Assembly: GCA_030536145.1 (NCBI GenBank)
Contig: JAUNQN010000015.1
Span: forward strand, 1-51,294
DNA from: Akkermansia sp.
GTDB lineage: Bacteria > Verrucomicrobiota > Verrucomicrobiia > Verrucomicrobiales > Akkermansiaceae
DNA length: 51,294 bases
Direction of reading: 5' to 3'
Shown here: piece by piece, positions 38,490 through 48,079 of the stretch
How the letters are laid out: every line of letters begins with the position of its first letter
Numbering within the stretch: the stretch's first letter is position 1
Notes under the pieces: generated by a model
The model's database searches: none
Told to the model about the DNA's origin: nothing
Seen by the model: the letters and a program-made list of their open reading frames with translations, nothing else
Made by a program: the position numbers and the translations under genes

Positions 38490-39623
38490 CTAGTTGCCCA
38501 GAAGGAGCCTGGGCAGGATGCGGGTAGGGTAGCACCTGGCCTGCCAGGTGGCGGCAATCTGCTGCGGGTGGCGCAGCCCGGCATCCCAGGCTGCATTTTC
38601 TGCGGCCATGGCTGCAGCCAGGGCGGCGGGTGTGTCCGCCGCCGCTATGGTGCCGGAATCCTGCGTGGTGTACCACATCACGGTGCAGAGCAGCACCGGC
38701 TGGCAGGCGCATACCACGGCACAGCCGCAGCACAGCGCCTCTGCGGAGACATTGTGGGAGCCCTCGAACAGGGAGGGGCAGATGATACAGCGCGCGCGGT
38801 TGAAGGTGCAGGCCAGCTGAGCCTGGTCCGCGCGCCCCTGCAGGGATACGCAGGCCTGCACATCTGCGGGCAGGGCGGCGTGCCAGGCGCGCAGGAAATC
38901 CGTGGCGGTGCCGTATATTTCCGTTTGGCAGCGCAGCTGCGGCGGGGTGGCGGCGTAATAGGCATCCAGCGCGGCGGTGAGCATTTCCGGGCGCTTCTGG
39001 CGCACGTCGTCCCAGCGCCCCACGGCCACCATCAGGCGCTCCCGCGGCACCTCCCCCCGCAGGCGGAACACGCCGGATACGGGGCAGGGCATATCCACGC
39101 ACCTGGCGGCTATGTGCCGCCCGTAGTACGGGTCTGTGCGGAAGGCTTGCGCCACGGGCGGCGGGCAGGTAATGGCATCTGCATACGCCAGGTGGCGGGC
39201 GCGCAGGCGGTTCACGGCGGCGTCCTTCAGGCGGTTGACCAGGCGTTTCAGGGCACCGCCGGGGCGCTGCAGGTGCTCATGCAGCTCACAGTTGGCATCA
39301 TAGTGGATGACCAGGCGTATGCCCGCGCGCTTGATGGCGGCGGCCACGGCGGTGTAGCGCGGGTCTCCCCAGGAGTACAGCACCACGCCGTCCAGCCCCA
39401 GGGAGCGCCACCATGCGGCGGAGCGCAGGCGGGCAGGGGGTACGCGTAAAACCTCCCCCGGCAGGTCGTCCGCATGGGCGGGCAGGGGCATGACCGGGCG
39501 GCTCTCTATGCCCGCCTCCTGCAGGCTGTGGCATATCAGCCCCGTGTCACGCGTAAAGAAGGAGGCATTCCCGTGGAAGGCCACGGGGGTGCAGGTGTAG
39601 ATTCTGGCGGGGCGCGTGCTCAT
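38490..39623 (-). CDS. GT-B fold glycosyltransferase (family 4-like)
   Basis: A 377-residue glycosyltransferase of the GT4-like group, which transfers a sugar from a nucleotide-sugar donor. The C-terminal Rossmann domain carries PSLFEGSHNVSAEALCCGC, the E-x7-E donor-site motif, preceded by LMVAVGRWDDVRQKRPEMLT at the start of that domain. The N-terminal acceptor domain includes FHGNASFFTRDTGLICHSLQ. No membrane helix is visible, so it is probably cytoplasmic or peripheral. The gene is divergent from a UDP-sugar dehydrogenase and shares its promoter region. Together they suggest synthesis of an acidic surface glycan, although no other glycan genes are in the window. Confidence 0.85.
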   Translation of the reverse strand: MSTRPARIYTCTPVAFHGNASFFTRDTGLICHSLQEAGIESRPVMPLPAHADDLPGEVLRVPPARLRSAAWWRSLGLDGVVLYSWGDPRYTAVAAAIKRAGIRLVIHYDANCELHEHLQRPGGALKRLVNRLKDAAVNRLRARHLAYADAITCPPPVAQAFRTDPYYGRHIAARCVDMPCPVSGVFRLRGEVPRERLMVAVGRWDDVRQKRPEMLTAALDAYYAATPPQLRCQTEIYGTATDFLRAWHAALPADVQACVSLQGRADQAQLACTFNRARCIICPSLFEGSHNVSAEALCCGCAVVCACQPVLLCTVMWYTTQDSGTIAAADTPAALAAAMAAENAAWDAGLRHPQQIAATWQARCYPTRILPRLLLGN

Positions 39624-39635
39624 GCTTCATGGCAG

Positions 39636-39663
39636 AGCATACCATCACAGGCTCCCGTGTCAA
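39636..39663 (-). promoter_or_regulatory. Promoter of the glycosyltransferase gene
   Basis: On the minus strand a consensus TTGACA (39663-39658), a 16-bp spacer and TATGCT (39641-39636). The transcript would start about six bases before ATG 39623. Confidence 0.65.
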
Positions 39664-39702
39664 GCGCAAGAAAGCCTTGTGCGTGTGTATGAATACGCAG
39701 GC

Positions 39703-39731
39703 TTGATTTTACGCATGGCAATGGCTATAAT
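39703..39731 (+). promoter_or_regulatory. Promoter of the UDP-sugar dehydrogenase gene
   Basis: TTGATT at 39703-39708, a 17-bp spacer and a consensus TATAAT at 39726-39731. The predicted leader before ATG 39754 is about 16 bases. Confidence 0.78.
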
Positions 39732-39753
39732 GGGCGCGTTAGAAGCTTTTGTT

Positions 39754-41082
39754 ATGAATCTGGCTATCATCGGAACAGGATATGTGGGACTGACCACCGG
39801 CACCTGCTTTGCAGAAGTGGGGCACAACGTGGTGTGCGTGGACAACAACCGGGACAAGGTGCAGGCCCTGCTGGACGGCAAGATGCCCATCTACGAGCCG
39901 GAGCTGGAGGACCTCATCTCCTCCAACGTGTCCGCCGGGCGCCTGGCCTTCACCACGGACCTGGCAGAGGCCGTGGCCACCTGTGATATCATCTTCATAG
40001 CCGTGCCCACCCCGCCGCACGACGACGGCTCCGTGGACCTGTCCTACATAGAGGCCGTGTCCCACGACATAGCGGACGCCCTGCGCCCGGAGTACGGCTA
40101 CCGCGTGATTGTGGACAAATCCACCGTGCCGGTGAGCACCGGCCGCAAGGTGTACGAGGTGATAGCCCGCTACTCCCGCGCGGACCTGGATGTGGACGTG
40201 GTGTCCAACCCGGAGTTCCTGCGGGAGGGCAGCGCCGTGCAGGACCTCATGCACCCGGACCGCGTGGTCATCGGCACCAATTCCCAGCGCGCCATGGACC
40301 TCATGAAGCGCGTGTACCAGCCCTTCAGCGCCCCCATCGTGGAGGTGGACCTGGCCTCCGCGGAGCTGATCAAGCACGCTGCAAACTCCTTCCTGGCGCT
40401 CAAGATTTCCTACATCAACGCCGTCTCCCGCGTGTGCGAGAAATCCGGCGCAGACGTGGAGCTGGTGGCCAAGGGCATCGGCATGGACAAGCGCATCTCC
40501 CGGCACTTCCTGAATGCCGGCCTGGGCTACGGCGGCTCCTGCTTCCCGAAGGACGTGAAGGGCTTCATCAACATCTCCCGCCAGCTGGGCGCCCCCCTGC
40601 ACCTGCTGGAGGAGGTGGAAAACATCAACGCCACCCAGCTGGAGCACTTTGTGAACCGCATCAAGGAGCAGCTCTGGGTGCTGCGCAACAAGCGCATCGC
40701 CGTGTGGGGCATTGCCTTCAAGCAGAACACAGACGATGTGCGCGAATCCGTGGCCGTGAAGATTATCCGCCGCCTGGCGGAGGAGGGCGCCCTGGTGACC
40801 GCCTACGACCCCAAGGCCGCGGAAACCGGCGCCAAGGCTCTGGAGGGCTGCCCCGTGGAGATTTGCGACGACATGTACGAGTGCGTGCGCGGCGCGGAGG
40901 TGCTGGTGGTGGCCACGGAATGGAAGCAGTTTGCCAACGCCAACCTGGTGCGCGTGCGGGAGCTGATGAAGCTGCCCATCATCTTCGACGGCCGCAACGT
41001 CATCCACGGCGAGAACGCCGTACACGCCGGGTTCGAGTACCACTCCGTGGGCCGCAAGAGCCTGTATCCCGCCAACAAGTAA
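39754..41082 (+). CDS. ugd: UDP-glucose/GDP-mannose 6-dehydrogenase family
   Basis: A 442-residue NAD-dependent nucleotide-sugar dehydrogenase that oxidises C6 of a UDP- or GDP-sugar to the uronic acid in two steps. The N-terminal Rossmann motif is MNLAIIGTGYVGLTTGTCFA. The central domain has KHAANSFLALKISYINAVSR, and the catalytic cysteine is C263 in GLGYGGSCFPKDVKG. The C-terminal domain begins near IAVWGIAFKQNTDDVRESVA. The overall pattern fits UDP-glucose dehydrogenase best, but substrate cannot be settled by eye. The start at 39754 follows a strong promoter. A longer in-frame reading from 39616 crosses that promoter. Confidence 0.92.
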   Translation: MNLAIIGTGYVGLTTGTCFAEVGHNVVCVDNNRDKVQALLDGKMPIYEPELEDLISSNVSAGRLAFTTDLAEAVATCDIIFIAVPTPPHDDGSVDLSYIEAVSHDIADALRPEYGYRVIVDKSTVPVSTGRKVYEVIARYSRADLDVDVVSNPEFLREGSAVQDLMHPDRVVIGTNSQRAMDLMKRVYQPFSAPIVEVDLASAELIKHAANSFLALKISYINAVSRVCEKSGADVELVAKGIGMDKRISRHFLNAGLGYGGSCFPKDVKGFINISRQLGAPLHLLEEVENINATQLEHFVNRIKEQLWVLRNKRIAVWGIAFKQNTDDVRESVAVKIIRRLAEEGALVTAYDPKAAETGAKALEGCPVEICDDMYECVRGAEVLVVATEWKQFANANLVRVRELMKLPIIFDGRNVIHGENAVHAGFEYHSVGRKSLYPANK

Positions 41083-41111
41083 GCCCGGCGGCACCCCGCC
41101 GACTCCTTTCC

Positions 41112-41145
41112 AAATCCCGCGCCTAAAAGGTGCGGGATTTTTTTT
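41112..41145 (+). terminator. Terminator of the UDP-sugar dehydrogenase gene
   Basis: A stem of about 13 bp (41112-41124 with 41128-41140, one G-T pair) with a 3-base loop, running into eight T residues. Confidence 0.9.
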
Positions 41146-41198
41146 GAGGTGCGCAATGTGCTTAGCATGAATAATTTGCGTTCATAGCGGAATAAAAG

Positions 41199-41213
41199 TT
41201 ATAATAATTCTAA
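41199..41213 (+). promoter_or_regulatory. PerR-type operator upstream of ahpC
   Basis: TTATAATAATTCTAA matches the 7-1-7 PerR box consensus TTATAATNATTATAA at 14 of 15 positions (N counted). It ends nine bases before the -35 box of the ahpC promoter. In bacteria with PerR, this Fur-family repressor leaves the box when oxidised by peroxide, raising ahpC expression. Which protein binds here is inference. Confidence 0.75.
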
Positions 41214-41222
41214 GAAAAAGTG

Positions 41223-41251
41223 TTGACATGGCGTGCCGAGTTGTGTAAAGT
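41223..41251 (+). promoter_or_regulatory. ahpC promoter
   Basis: A consensus TTGACA at 41223-41228, a 17-bp spacer and TAAAGT at 41246-41251. The predicted leader before ATG 41349 is about 91 bases and lacks a clear Shine-Dalgarno. Confidence 0.8.
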
Positions 41252-41348
41252 ATGCCCGTCTGGGTTAGGTGAGGCTAACAAACCCGCCCGGCACCGGAAA
41301 GAATCACCAAACAACACAACAACCAACAATAGAAAGACAAAAACGACA

Positions 41349-41912
41349 ATGTCACTGATCAACAAGGAAATCGGCGAGTTCGAGGTACAGGCCTACGTGA
41401 ACGGGGAGTTCAAGCCCGTGAGCAAGCAGGATGTCCTGGGCAAGTGGAGCATCTTCTTCTTCTACCCGGCGGATTTCACCTTTGTGTGCCCCACGGAGCT
41501 GGAGGACCTGGCCAACAAGTACGAGGCCATCAAGGCGACGGGGTGCGAGGTGTACTCCGTATCCACGGACACGCACTTTGTACACAAGGCCTGGCATGAC
41601 ACCTCCGACCGCATCAAGAAGATCCAGTACCCGATGCTGGGGGACCCGACGCACGTGCTGAGCCGCGATTTCGGCGTGCTGATAGAGGAGGCGGGCCTGG
41701 CGGAGCGCGGGAGCTTCATCGTGAACCCGGAGGGCAAGATCGTCTCCTACGAGGTGTCTGCGGGCAACGTGGGGCGCAACGCGGACGAGCTGTACCGCAA
41801 GCTGCAGGCATGCCAGTTTGTGTACGCCCACGGGGATGAGGTGTGCCCGGCCAAGTGGCAGCCGGGGGCAGAGACGCTCAAGCCCAGCCTGGACCTGGTA
41901 GGCCAGCTCTAA
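41349..41912 (+). CDS. ahpC: Alkyl hydroperoxide reductase subunit C (peroxiredoxin)
   Basis: A 187-residue typical 2-Cys peroxiredoxin that reduces hydrogen peroxide and organic peroxides. The peroxidatic cysteine C47 lies in FYPADFTFVCPTELEDLANK, and the resolving cysteine C166 lies in GDEVCPAKWQPG. The start MSLINKEIGEFEVQAY matches the usual AhpC N-terminus. A longer in-frame reading from 41220 crosses the promoter and was rejected. The AhpF-like reductase gene follows 94 bases later, the classical partner. The upstream PerR-type box indicates peroxide control. Confidence 0.96.
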   Translation: MSLINKEIGEFEVQAYVNGEFKPVSKQDVLGKWSIFFFYPADFTFVCPTELEDLANKYEAIKATGCEVYSVSTDTHFVHKAWHDTSDRIKKIQYPMLGDPTHVLSRDFGVLIEEAGLAERGSFIVNPEGKIVSYEVSAGNVGRNADELYRKLQACQFVYAHGDEVCPAKWQPGAETLKPSLDLVGQL

Positions 41913-41990
41913 GGATGGGCGCGGGGCGGCATGCGGAAGGGATGCAAAAGGCCGCGTGCCGCCCCGGAAAAGGCAATCCTGCCGGAATAG

Positions 41991-41999
41991 AAAGGAGAG
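41991..41999 (+). promoter_or_regulatory. Shine-Dalgarno of the AhpF-like gene
   Basis: AAAGGAGAG ends seven bases before ATG 42007 and fixes this start. It is the only clear Shine-Dalgarno I saw in the window. Confidence 0.75.
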
Positions 42000-42006
42000 A
42001 CACAGG

Positions 42007-43638
42007 ATGGATACGCAGAATATATACGATGTGGCGGTGATAGGCGGCGGCCCCGCCGGGCTGACGGCGGCGCTGTACCTGGCCCGCGCCAAGTACCGCG
42101 TGGTGGTGGTGGAGAAGGCGAGCTTCGGCGGCCAGGCCGCCACCACGCATGAGGTGGTGAACTACCCGGGCGTGCTGAAGGCCGGCGGTGCGGAGCTCAC
42201 GGAAACCATGCGCCGCCAGGCGGAGGGTTTTGGGGCGGAGTTCCTGGCTGCAGAGGTGCAGGCGCTGGAGATGGGCGGGGAGCTGGCCAGGCTGCGCACC
42301 ACGCGCGGAGAGCTGCGCTGCCACGGCGTGCTGCTGGCCACGGGCGGGCACCCCCGCACCATCGGCTTTGCGGGAGAGGCGGAGTACCGCGGCCGCGGCA
42401 TTGCCTACTGCGCCACCTGCGACGGCGAATTCTTCACCGGGCGGGATGTGTATGTCATCGGCGGCGGCTACGCCGCGGCAGAGGAGGCCGTGTTTCTCAC
42501 CAAGTACGCCCGGCAGGTCACCGTGCTGATGCGCGGGGCGGATTTCTCCTGCGCCGGCAGCGTGGCAGAGGCCGCCCGCAGCCACCCCAAGGTGCGCGTG
42601 CTGCCCCATACGGAGGTGGACGAAGCCGCGGGAGACACCCTGCTGCGCCGCATACGCTACCGCAACAACCGGACCGGGGAGCGCGGGGAATTCACCGCCC
42701 CCGCCGGGGAGAACATCGGCCTCTTCGTCTTTGCCGGCTACCAGCCAAACTCCGCCCTGGTGCAGGGCCTGGCAGAGCTGGATGCCCAGGGCTATGTCAT
42801 CACCCGCCCCAATATGGAAACCAGCGTGCCGGGGCTCTTTGCCGCCGGTGACGTGTGCGCCAAGCCGCTGCGCCAGATAGCCACCGCCGTGGGGGATGGC
42901 GCGCTGGCCGCCACCGCGCTGGAAAGGCATGTATCCGCCCGCCAGCGCGTCACGGGTATCATCCCCGTGCCGCCGCAGCCCGCCCCGGCGGAACCCGCCG
43001 CGCAGCCGCAGCCTGCGGCAGGGCAGGGCGGCGGGGGGCTGTTCGATGCCGCCACGCTTGCCCAGCTGCAGGCGGTGTTCACCCGCATGGAGCGGCCCCT
43101 GGTGCTGCGCCTGAGCCTGGATGACCGCCCCGCCTCTGCGGAGCTGCGCGCCTATGCAGAGGCACTGGCCGCGCTCACGGACAAGGTTTCCGTGACCACG
43201 GACGGCACGGACCCGCACGCACCCTGCGTGCAGGTGTGCCTGCAGGACGGCACGTGGACGGGCCTGGGCTTCCACGGCGTGCCGGGCGGGCATGAGTTCA
43301 CCTCCTTCATCCTGGGCCTGTACAATGCCGCCGGCCCCGGCCAGGCCCTGCCGGCGGATACGGAGGCGCGCATACGCGCACTGCCGGGCTGCCGCCTGCA
43401 GGTGATGGTCTCCCTCTCCTGCACCATGTGCCCGGAGCTGGTGACCGCCGCGCAGCGCATCGCCGCCCTGCACCCGGGCATCTCCGCAGAGGTGTTTGAC
43501 CTGAACCATTTCCCCGCCCTGCGGGATACCTACCAGGTAATGAGCGTGCCCTGCCTGGTGCTGGACGGCGGCACCGCCACCTTTGGCAAGAAGAACCTGG
43601 ACCAGCTCACAGACTGGCTCCACGGGCAGCTCGGCTGA
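42007..43638 (+). CDS. AhpF-like disulfide reductase with permuted domain order
   Basis: A 543-residue flavoprotein that should pass electrons from NAD(P)H to AhpC. Residues 1-~315 are a complete thioredoxin reductase module: FAD motif VIGGGPAGLTAALYLARAKY, redox pair C135-A-T-C138, second dinucleotide motif VYVIGGGYAAAEEAVFL and FAD motif GLFAAGDVCAKPLRQIATAV. After a Pro/Ala linker (~325-345) comes a tandem thioredoxin-fold region like the N-terminal domain of enterobacterial AhpF, with C472-T-M-C475 in MVSLSCTMCPELV. In E. coli AhpF this domain is at the N-terminus, so the order is swapped here. It follows ahpC and likely shares its transcript. Confidence 0.88.
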   Translation: MDTQNIYDVAVIGGGPAGLTAALYLARAKYRVVVVEKASFGGQAATTHEVVNYPGVLKAGGAELTETMRRQAEGFGAEFLAAEVQALEMGGELARLRTTRGELRCHGVLLATGGHPRTIGFAGEAEYRGRGIAYCATCDGEFFTGRDVYVIGGGYAAAEEAVFLTKYARQVTVLMRGADFSCAGSVAEAARSHPKVRVLPHTEVDEAAGDTLLRRIRYRNNRTGERGEFTAPAGENIGLFVFAGYQPNSALVQGLAELDAQGYVITRPNMETSVPGLFAAGDVCAKPLRQIATAVGDGALAATALERHVSARQRVTGIIPVPPQPAPAEPAAQPQPAAGQGGGGLFDAATLAQLQAVFTRMERPLVLRLSLDDRPASAELRAYAEALAALTDKVSVTTDGTDPHAPCVQVCLQDGTWTGLGFHGVPGGHEFTSFILGLYNAAGPGQALPADTEARIRALPGCRLQVMVSLSCTMCPELVTAAQRIAALHPGISAEVFDLNHFPALRDTYQVMSVPCLVLDGGTATFGKKNLDQLTDWLHGQLG

Positions 43639-43666
43639 TTCCTTTCGTCATAGTGTGCATACGCAC

Positions 43667-43695
43667 GGCCGCTCCCGGCTCCGCCGGGGGCGGCC
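43667..43695 (+). terminator. Hairpin after the AhpF-like gene
   Basis: A 13-bp GC stem (43667-43679 with 43683-43695, one wobble pair) with a 3-base loop and no T-run. It probably marks the 3' end of the ahpC operon, although as a weak intrinsic terminator. Confidence 0.5.
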
Positions 43696-43698
43696 AAA

Positions 43699-43818
43699 TC
43701 ATTCCTCTGCCAGCAGCCAGCGTATCACGTTCATGTGGCGTATGCCGTCATAGCTGGCTGTGGAATAGTCCCGCGTAAGGATGAACTTGGGGTAGTGGTC
43801 CCCGATGGCTTGCAGGAA
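43699..43818 (-). pseudogene. C-terminal remnant of an ATPase gene (DUF4143-type, tentative)
   Basis: The minus strand encodes 39 residues and a stop, including YPKFILTRDYSTASYDGIRH and ending NVIRWLLAEE. This resembles the conserved C-terminus of AAA-type ATPases with a DUF4143 domain, where a 'YPKYLLT...GI.H..l..fLl' end is common; I recall this from knowledge and have not aligned it. There is no start and no upstream domain. The frame runs into a palindrome at 43823-43858. Most of the gene therefore appears to have been deleted. Confidence 0.55.
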
Positions 43819-43822
43819 TCGA

Positions 43823-43858
43823 CTAGAAGTTTTTTCAGTATACTGAAAAAAAATCTAG
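43823..43858. repeat. 36-bp near-perfect palindrome with an extra direct copy of its core
   Basis: CTAGAAGTTTTTTCAGTA (43823-43840) is followed by its near-exact inverse (43841-43858, two mismatched pairs). The core AGTTTTTTCAGT (43828-43839) recurs in direct orientation at 43867-43878. The palindrome directly abuts the ATPase remnant. Apart from these and the flanking hairpins, the 320-base gap 43639-43958 holds nothing I recognise. Confidence 0.75.
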
Positions 43859-43896
43859 TAACTCGGAGTTTTTTCAGTGGCGGGGGGGATACGGGT

Positions 43897-43931
43897 AAAA
43901 AGGAACCGCTGCCCGGGGGCGGGCAGCGGTT
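43897..43931 (-). terminator. ileS terminator
   Basis: Read on the minus strand, a perfect 12-bp stem (43931-43920 with 43915-43904) with a 4-base loop is followed by CCTTTTT at 43903-43897. Confidence 0.88.
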
Positions 43932-43958
43932 GTGGGGGATTTGGCGTGCGGGCCGTGC

Positions 43959-46682
<2,724 letters not shown>

Positions 46683-46691
46683 ACGCGCGGA

Positions 46692-46720
46692 ATTATAAGC
46701 CCGTGCGGGCGGAAAGTCAA
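46692..46720 (-). promoter_or_regulatory. ileS promoter, nearly leaderless
   Basis: On the minus strand TTGACT (46720-46715), a 17-bp spacer and a consensus TATAAT (46697-46692). The predicted start at 46685 leaves three bases before ATG 46682. Confidence 0.82.
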
Positions 46721-46728
46721 CAAGTACA

Positions 46729-46763
46729 TGCCCCGGAGCCGTGAAAAACACGGCACCGGGGCA
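46729..46763 (-). terminator. Hairpin after the flavin reductase-like gene
   Basis: A 15-bp stem with one mismatch (46729-46743 with 46749-46763) and a 5-base loop, located between the flavin reductase-like stop and the ileS promoter. There is no T-run beyond it on the minus strand. Confidence 0.5.
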
Positions 46764-46792
46764 GGGGGGGGGAAGGGGAATGTGCGCTGCGG

Positions 46793-47299
46793 TTACTCCG
46801 CGGCCAGCACGGCGGTGATTTCACAGATGTAGAGCAGGTGCAGGGGATTGTCCTCCGCGTAATAGGCGGGGGAGACCTCTGCCCAGTCCATGAACCCCTC
46901 CTGCGGGAGCGGGGCGCGGAACATCTTGCGGCACTCCAGCGTGTACTCCGCATCCTTGAAGGTGACCAGGCCGCTCTCCGTGGTCACGGGCTGCAGGCCG
47001 GTGGCCGCCATCTTGTCCGTGTCACGCCCGCTGTTGCGCCCGCAGAACACCAGGTCCTGCCGCGCGGATTCCGGCATGAAGGTGAGAGTGAGCGCCTCCT
47101 CGCGGTCGATGAACTCCCGCGTGTAGCGGTTCGGCCGCACAAAGATGAAGGCCACGGGGCGGTTCCACAGGAACCCCACGCCGCCCCAGCTGGCGGTCAT
47201 GCAGTTGAACTTCTCCGGCGTGCCGGCGGTAATGAGCATCCACTGCTTGCCGATGCGCTCCGGCGCGGTGCAAAACTTGGTCAGGTCAATCTTTTCCAT
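46793..47299 (-). CDS. Flavin reductase-like (FMN-binding split barrel) protein
   Basis: A 168-residue protein of the flavin reductase / FMN-binding split-barrel type. Typical features are the stretch WMLITAGTPEKFNCMTASWG followed by FIFVRPNRYTREFIDREEAL, which form the flavin site in this group, and the later FMPESARQDLVFCGRNSGRD. Members bind FMN and often act as redox proteins of unknown physiological partner. The start at 47299 fits the family N-terminus, and the predicted transcript begins on the A of this ATG. A longer frame to 47383 would cross that promoter. It lies upstream of ileS but has its own promoter and hairpin. Confidence 0.83.
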   Translation of the reverse strand: MEKIDLTKFCTAPERIGKQWMLITAGTPEKFNCMTASWGGVGFLWNRPVAFIFVRPNRYTREFIDREEALTLTFMPESARQDLVFCGRNSGRDTDKMAATGLQPVTTESGLVTFKDAEYTLECRKMFRAPLPQEGFMDWAEVSPAYYAEDNPLHLLYICEITAVLAAE

Positions 47300-47305
47300 G
47301 TCCCC

Positions 47306-47335
47306 ATCATAGCGCAAATACCCCCGCCGGGTCAA
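47306..47335 (-). promoter_or_regulatory. Promoter of the flavin reductase-like gene, predicted leaderless
   Basis: On the minus strand TTGACC (47335-47330), an 18-bp spacer and TATGAT (47311-47306). Seven bases past the -10 box is 47299, the A of the start codon. Confidence 0.65.
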
Positions 47336-47409
47336 CCCGGAAGTGCAGCCTTGCCGCGGCCATACGCCCCGCTTTTTGCGCATGAAGTTGCCGTTTTTTG
47401 ATTTTAGCC

Positions 47410-47437
47410 TTGCATTTCACCCCTGTTCTGGTATATT
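47410..47437 (+). promoter_or_regulatory. tRNA-Val promoter
   Basis: TTGCAT at 47410-47415, a 16-bp spacer and TATATT at 47432-47437. The predicted start is about five bases before the tRNA 5' end. Confidence 0.72.
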
Positions 47438-47448
47438 CCCCTCACCAC

Positions 47449-47520
47449 GCACGGATAGCTCAGCGGTAGAGCGGCTCGTTTACACCGAGTTGGTCGGGGG
47501 TTCAAATCCCTCTCCGTGTA
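47449..47520 (+). tRNA. tRNA-Val (anticodon TAC)
   Basis: A cloverleaf with acceptor GCACGGA/TCCGTGT (one G-T pair), D arm GCTC/GAGC, anticodon stem GCTCG/CGAGT with loop TTTACAC giving anticodon TAC, and T arm GGGGG-TTCAAAT-CCCTC. The discriminator is A and CCA is not encoded. It marks the left edge of the AT-rich islet. Confidence 0.93.
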
Positions 47521-47529
47521 TTTTCCTCA

Positions 47530-47569
47530 GCGGCTGTGAATAGCATTTCACAGCCGCACTTCTTTTGTT
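47530..47569 (+). terminator. tRNA-Val terminator
   Basis: A perfect 11-bp stem (47530-47540 with 47547-47557) with a 6-base loop, followed by ACTTCTTTTGTT. Confidence 0.8.
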
Positions 47570-47600
47570 TGTAATGTGTTAATTTTTAACACATTACAAA
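47568..47600. repeat. Perfect 15-bp AT-rich inverted repeat
   Basis: TTTGTAATGTGTTAA (47568-47582) and its exact reverse complement (47586-47600) flank three T residues. It begins where the tRNA-Val terminator ends. The rest of 47601-48042 holds a tandem CCGCGTACTT pair (47681-47700), a tRNA-like fragment and otherwise no recognisable gene. Confidence 0.7.
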
Positions 47601-47680
47601 AACAGTAATTTTAACAACCGCCCCGCATCACCCCCGCCTACAACGCCGATTGGGGAGCAATTTTACCCCCTGTTTTCCTG

Positions 47681-47700
47681 CCGCGTACTTCCGCGTACTT
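47681..47700 (+). repeat. Tandem duplication of a 10-mer
   Basis: CCGCGTACTT occurs twice head to tail. It lies in non-coding sequence and its role is unknown. Confidence 0.6.
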
Positions 47701-47908
47701 GGATGCAAGGCAAAACGCAAACCAACGAAATGCTTATAAATCAACGCATTGTGCATCTTGCTTGCAAAAACAAATGGCTGTTTCCCAAGAAACTTCATGG
47801 ATACGAGTTTGTGACAAAAAAAGCAAACCATTGATTTTTCAATAGGTTACAAAGCAAAAATAAAAAGTGCCTACCGAAAGAAATCACGAACTCCTGCCCT
47901 TTTTGCCC

Positions 47909-47925
47909 TTTTTCCGTGTAACTCA
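47909..47925 (+). repeat. Left copy of a short repeat flanking the restriction gene
   Basis: TTTTTCCGTGTAACTCA. The core GTGTAACTCA and the preceding T5 recur at 50666-50681, just after the stop of the DUF262 gene. The CCGTGTA part also resembles the 3' end of tRNA-Val. Confidence 0.4.
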
Positions 47926-47958
47926 TAGACATTTCTCTTACCCATCCCGCAAGCCGAG

Positions 47959-47979
47959 TTCGAATCCCTTTCGCCCCCA
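47959..47979 (+). other. tRNA 3'-end-like fragment (possible attachment-site remnant)
   Basis: The segment starting TTCGAATCCC and ending CGCCCCCA looks like the T loop, 3' T stem and 3' acceptor strand of a tRNA. The matching 5' T stem is not present (CCGAG precedes instead) and no tRNA body lies upstream. Fragments of this kind are typical of sites where elements integrated into a tRNA gene. Confidence 0.4.
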
Positions 47980-48042
47980 TTGTGTCTGACATCATATGAG
48001 TGCGCAGCCACCCCTAGAGCGACTTGATGTCTAACAAAAAAC

Positions 48043-48070
48043 TTGACTTTGTGATTGAAGGTCATAGAAT
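48043..48070 (+). promoter_or_regulatory. Promoter of the DUF262/HNH gene, nearly leaderless
   Basis: TTGACT at 48043-48048, a 16-bp spacer and TAGAAT at 48065-48070. The predicted start at 48077 leaves three bases before ATG 48080. Confidence 0.65.
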
Positions 48071-48079
48071 GAGGATCTC

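Noticed and set aside
47681..47700. CRISPR-like or satellite repeat
   Set aside because: Only two head-to-tail copies of a 10-mer with no spacers. No CRISPR array or cas gene was seen anywhere in the window.
47513..47920. TCCGTGTA at the tRNA-Val 3' end (47513) and again at 47913 as an att pair
   Set aside because: Only eight bases match, which is too short to claim an attachment site. It was kept only as a side remark.
47795..48065. Small minus-strand frames such as one beginning MMSDTMGAKGIRTR
   Set aside because: They are translations across the tRNA-like fragment, a common source of false small genes.
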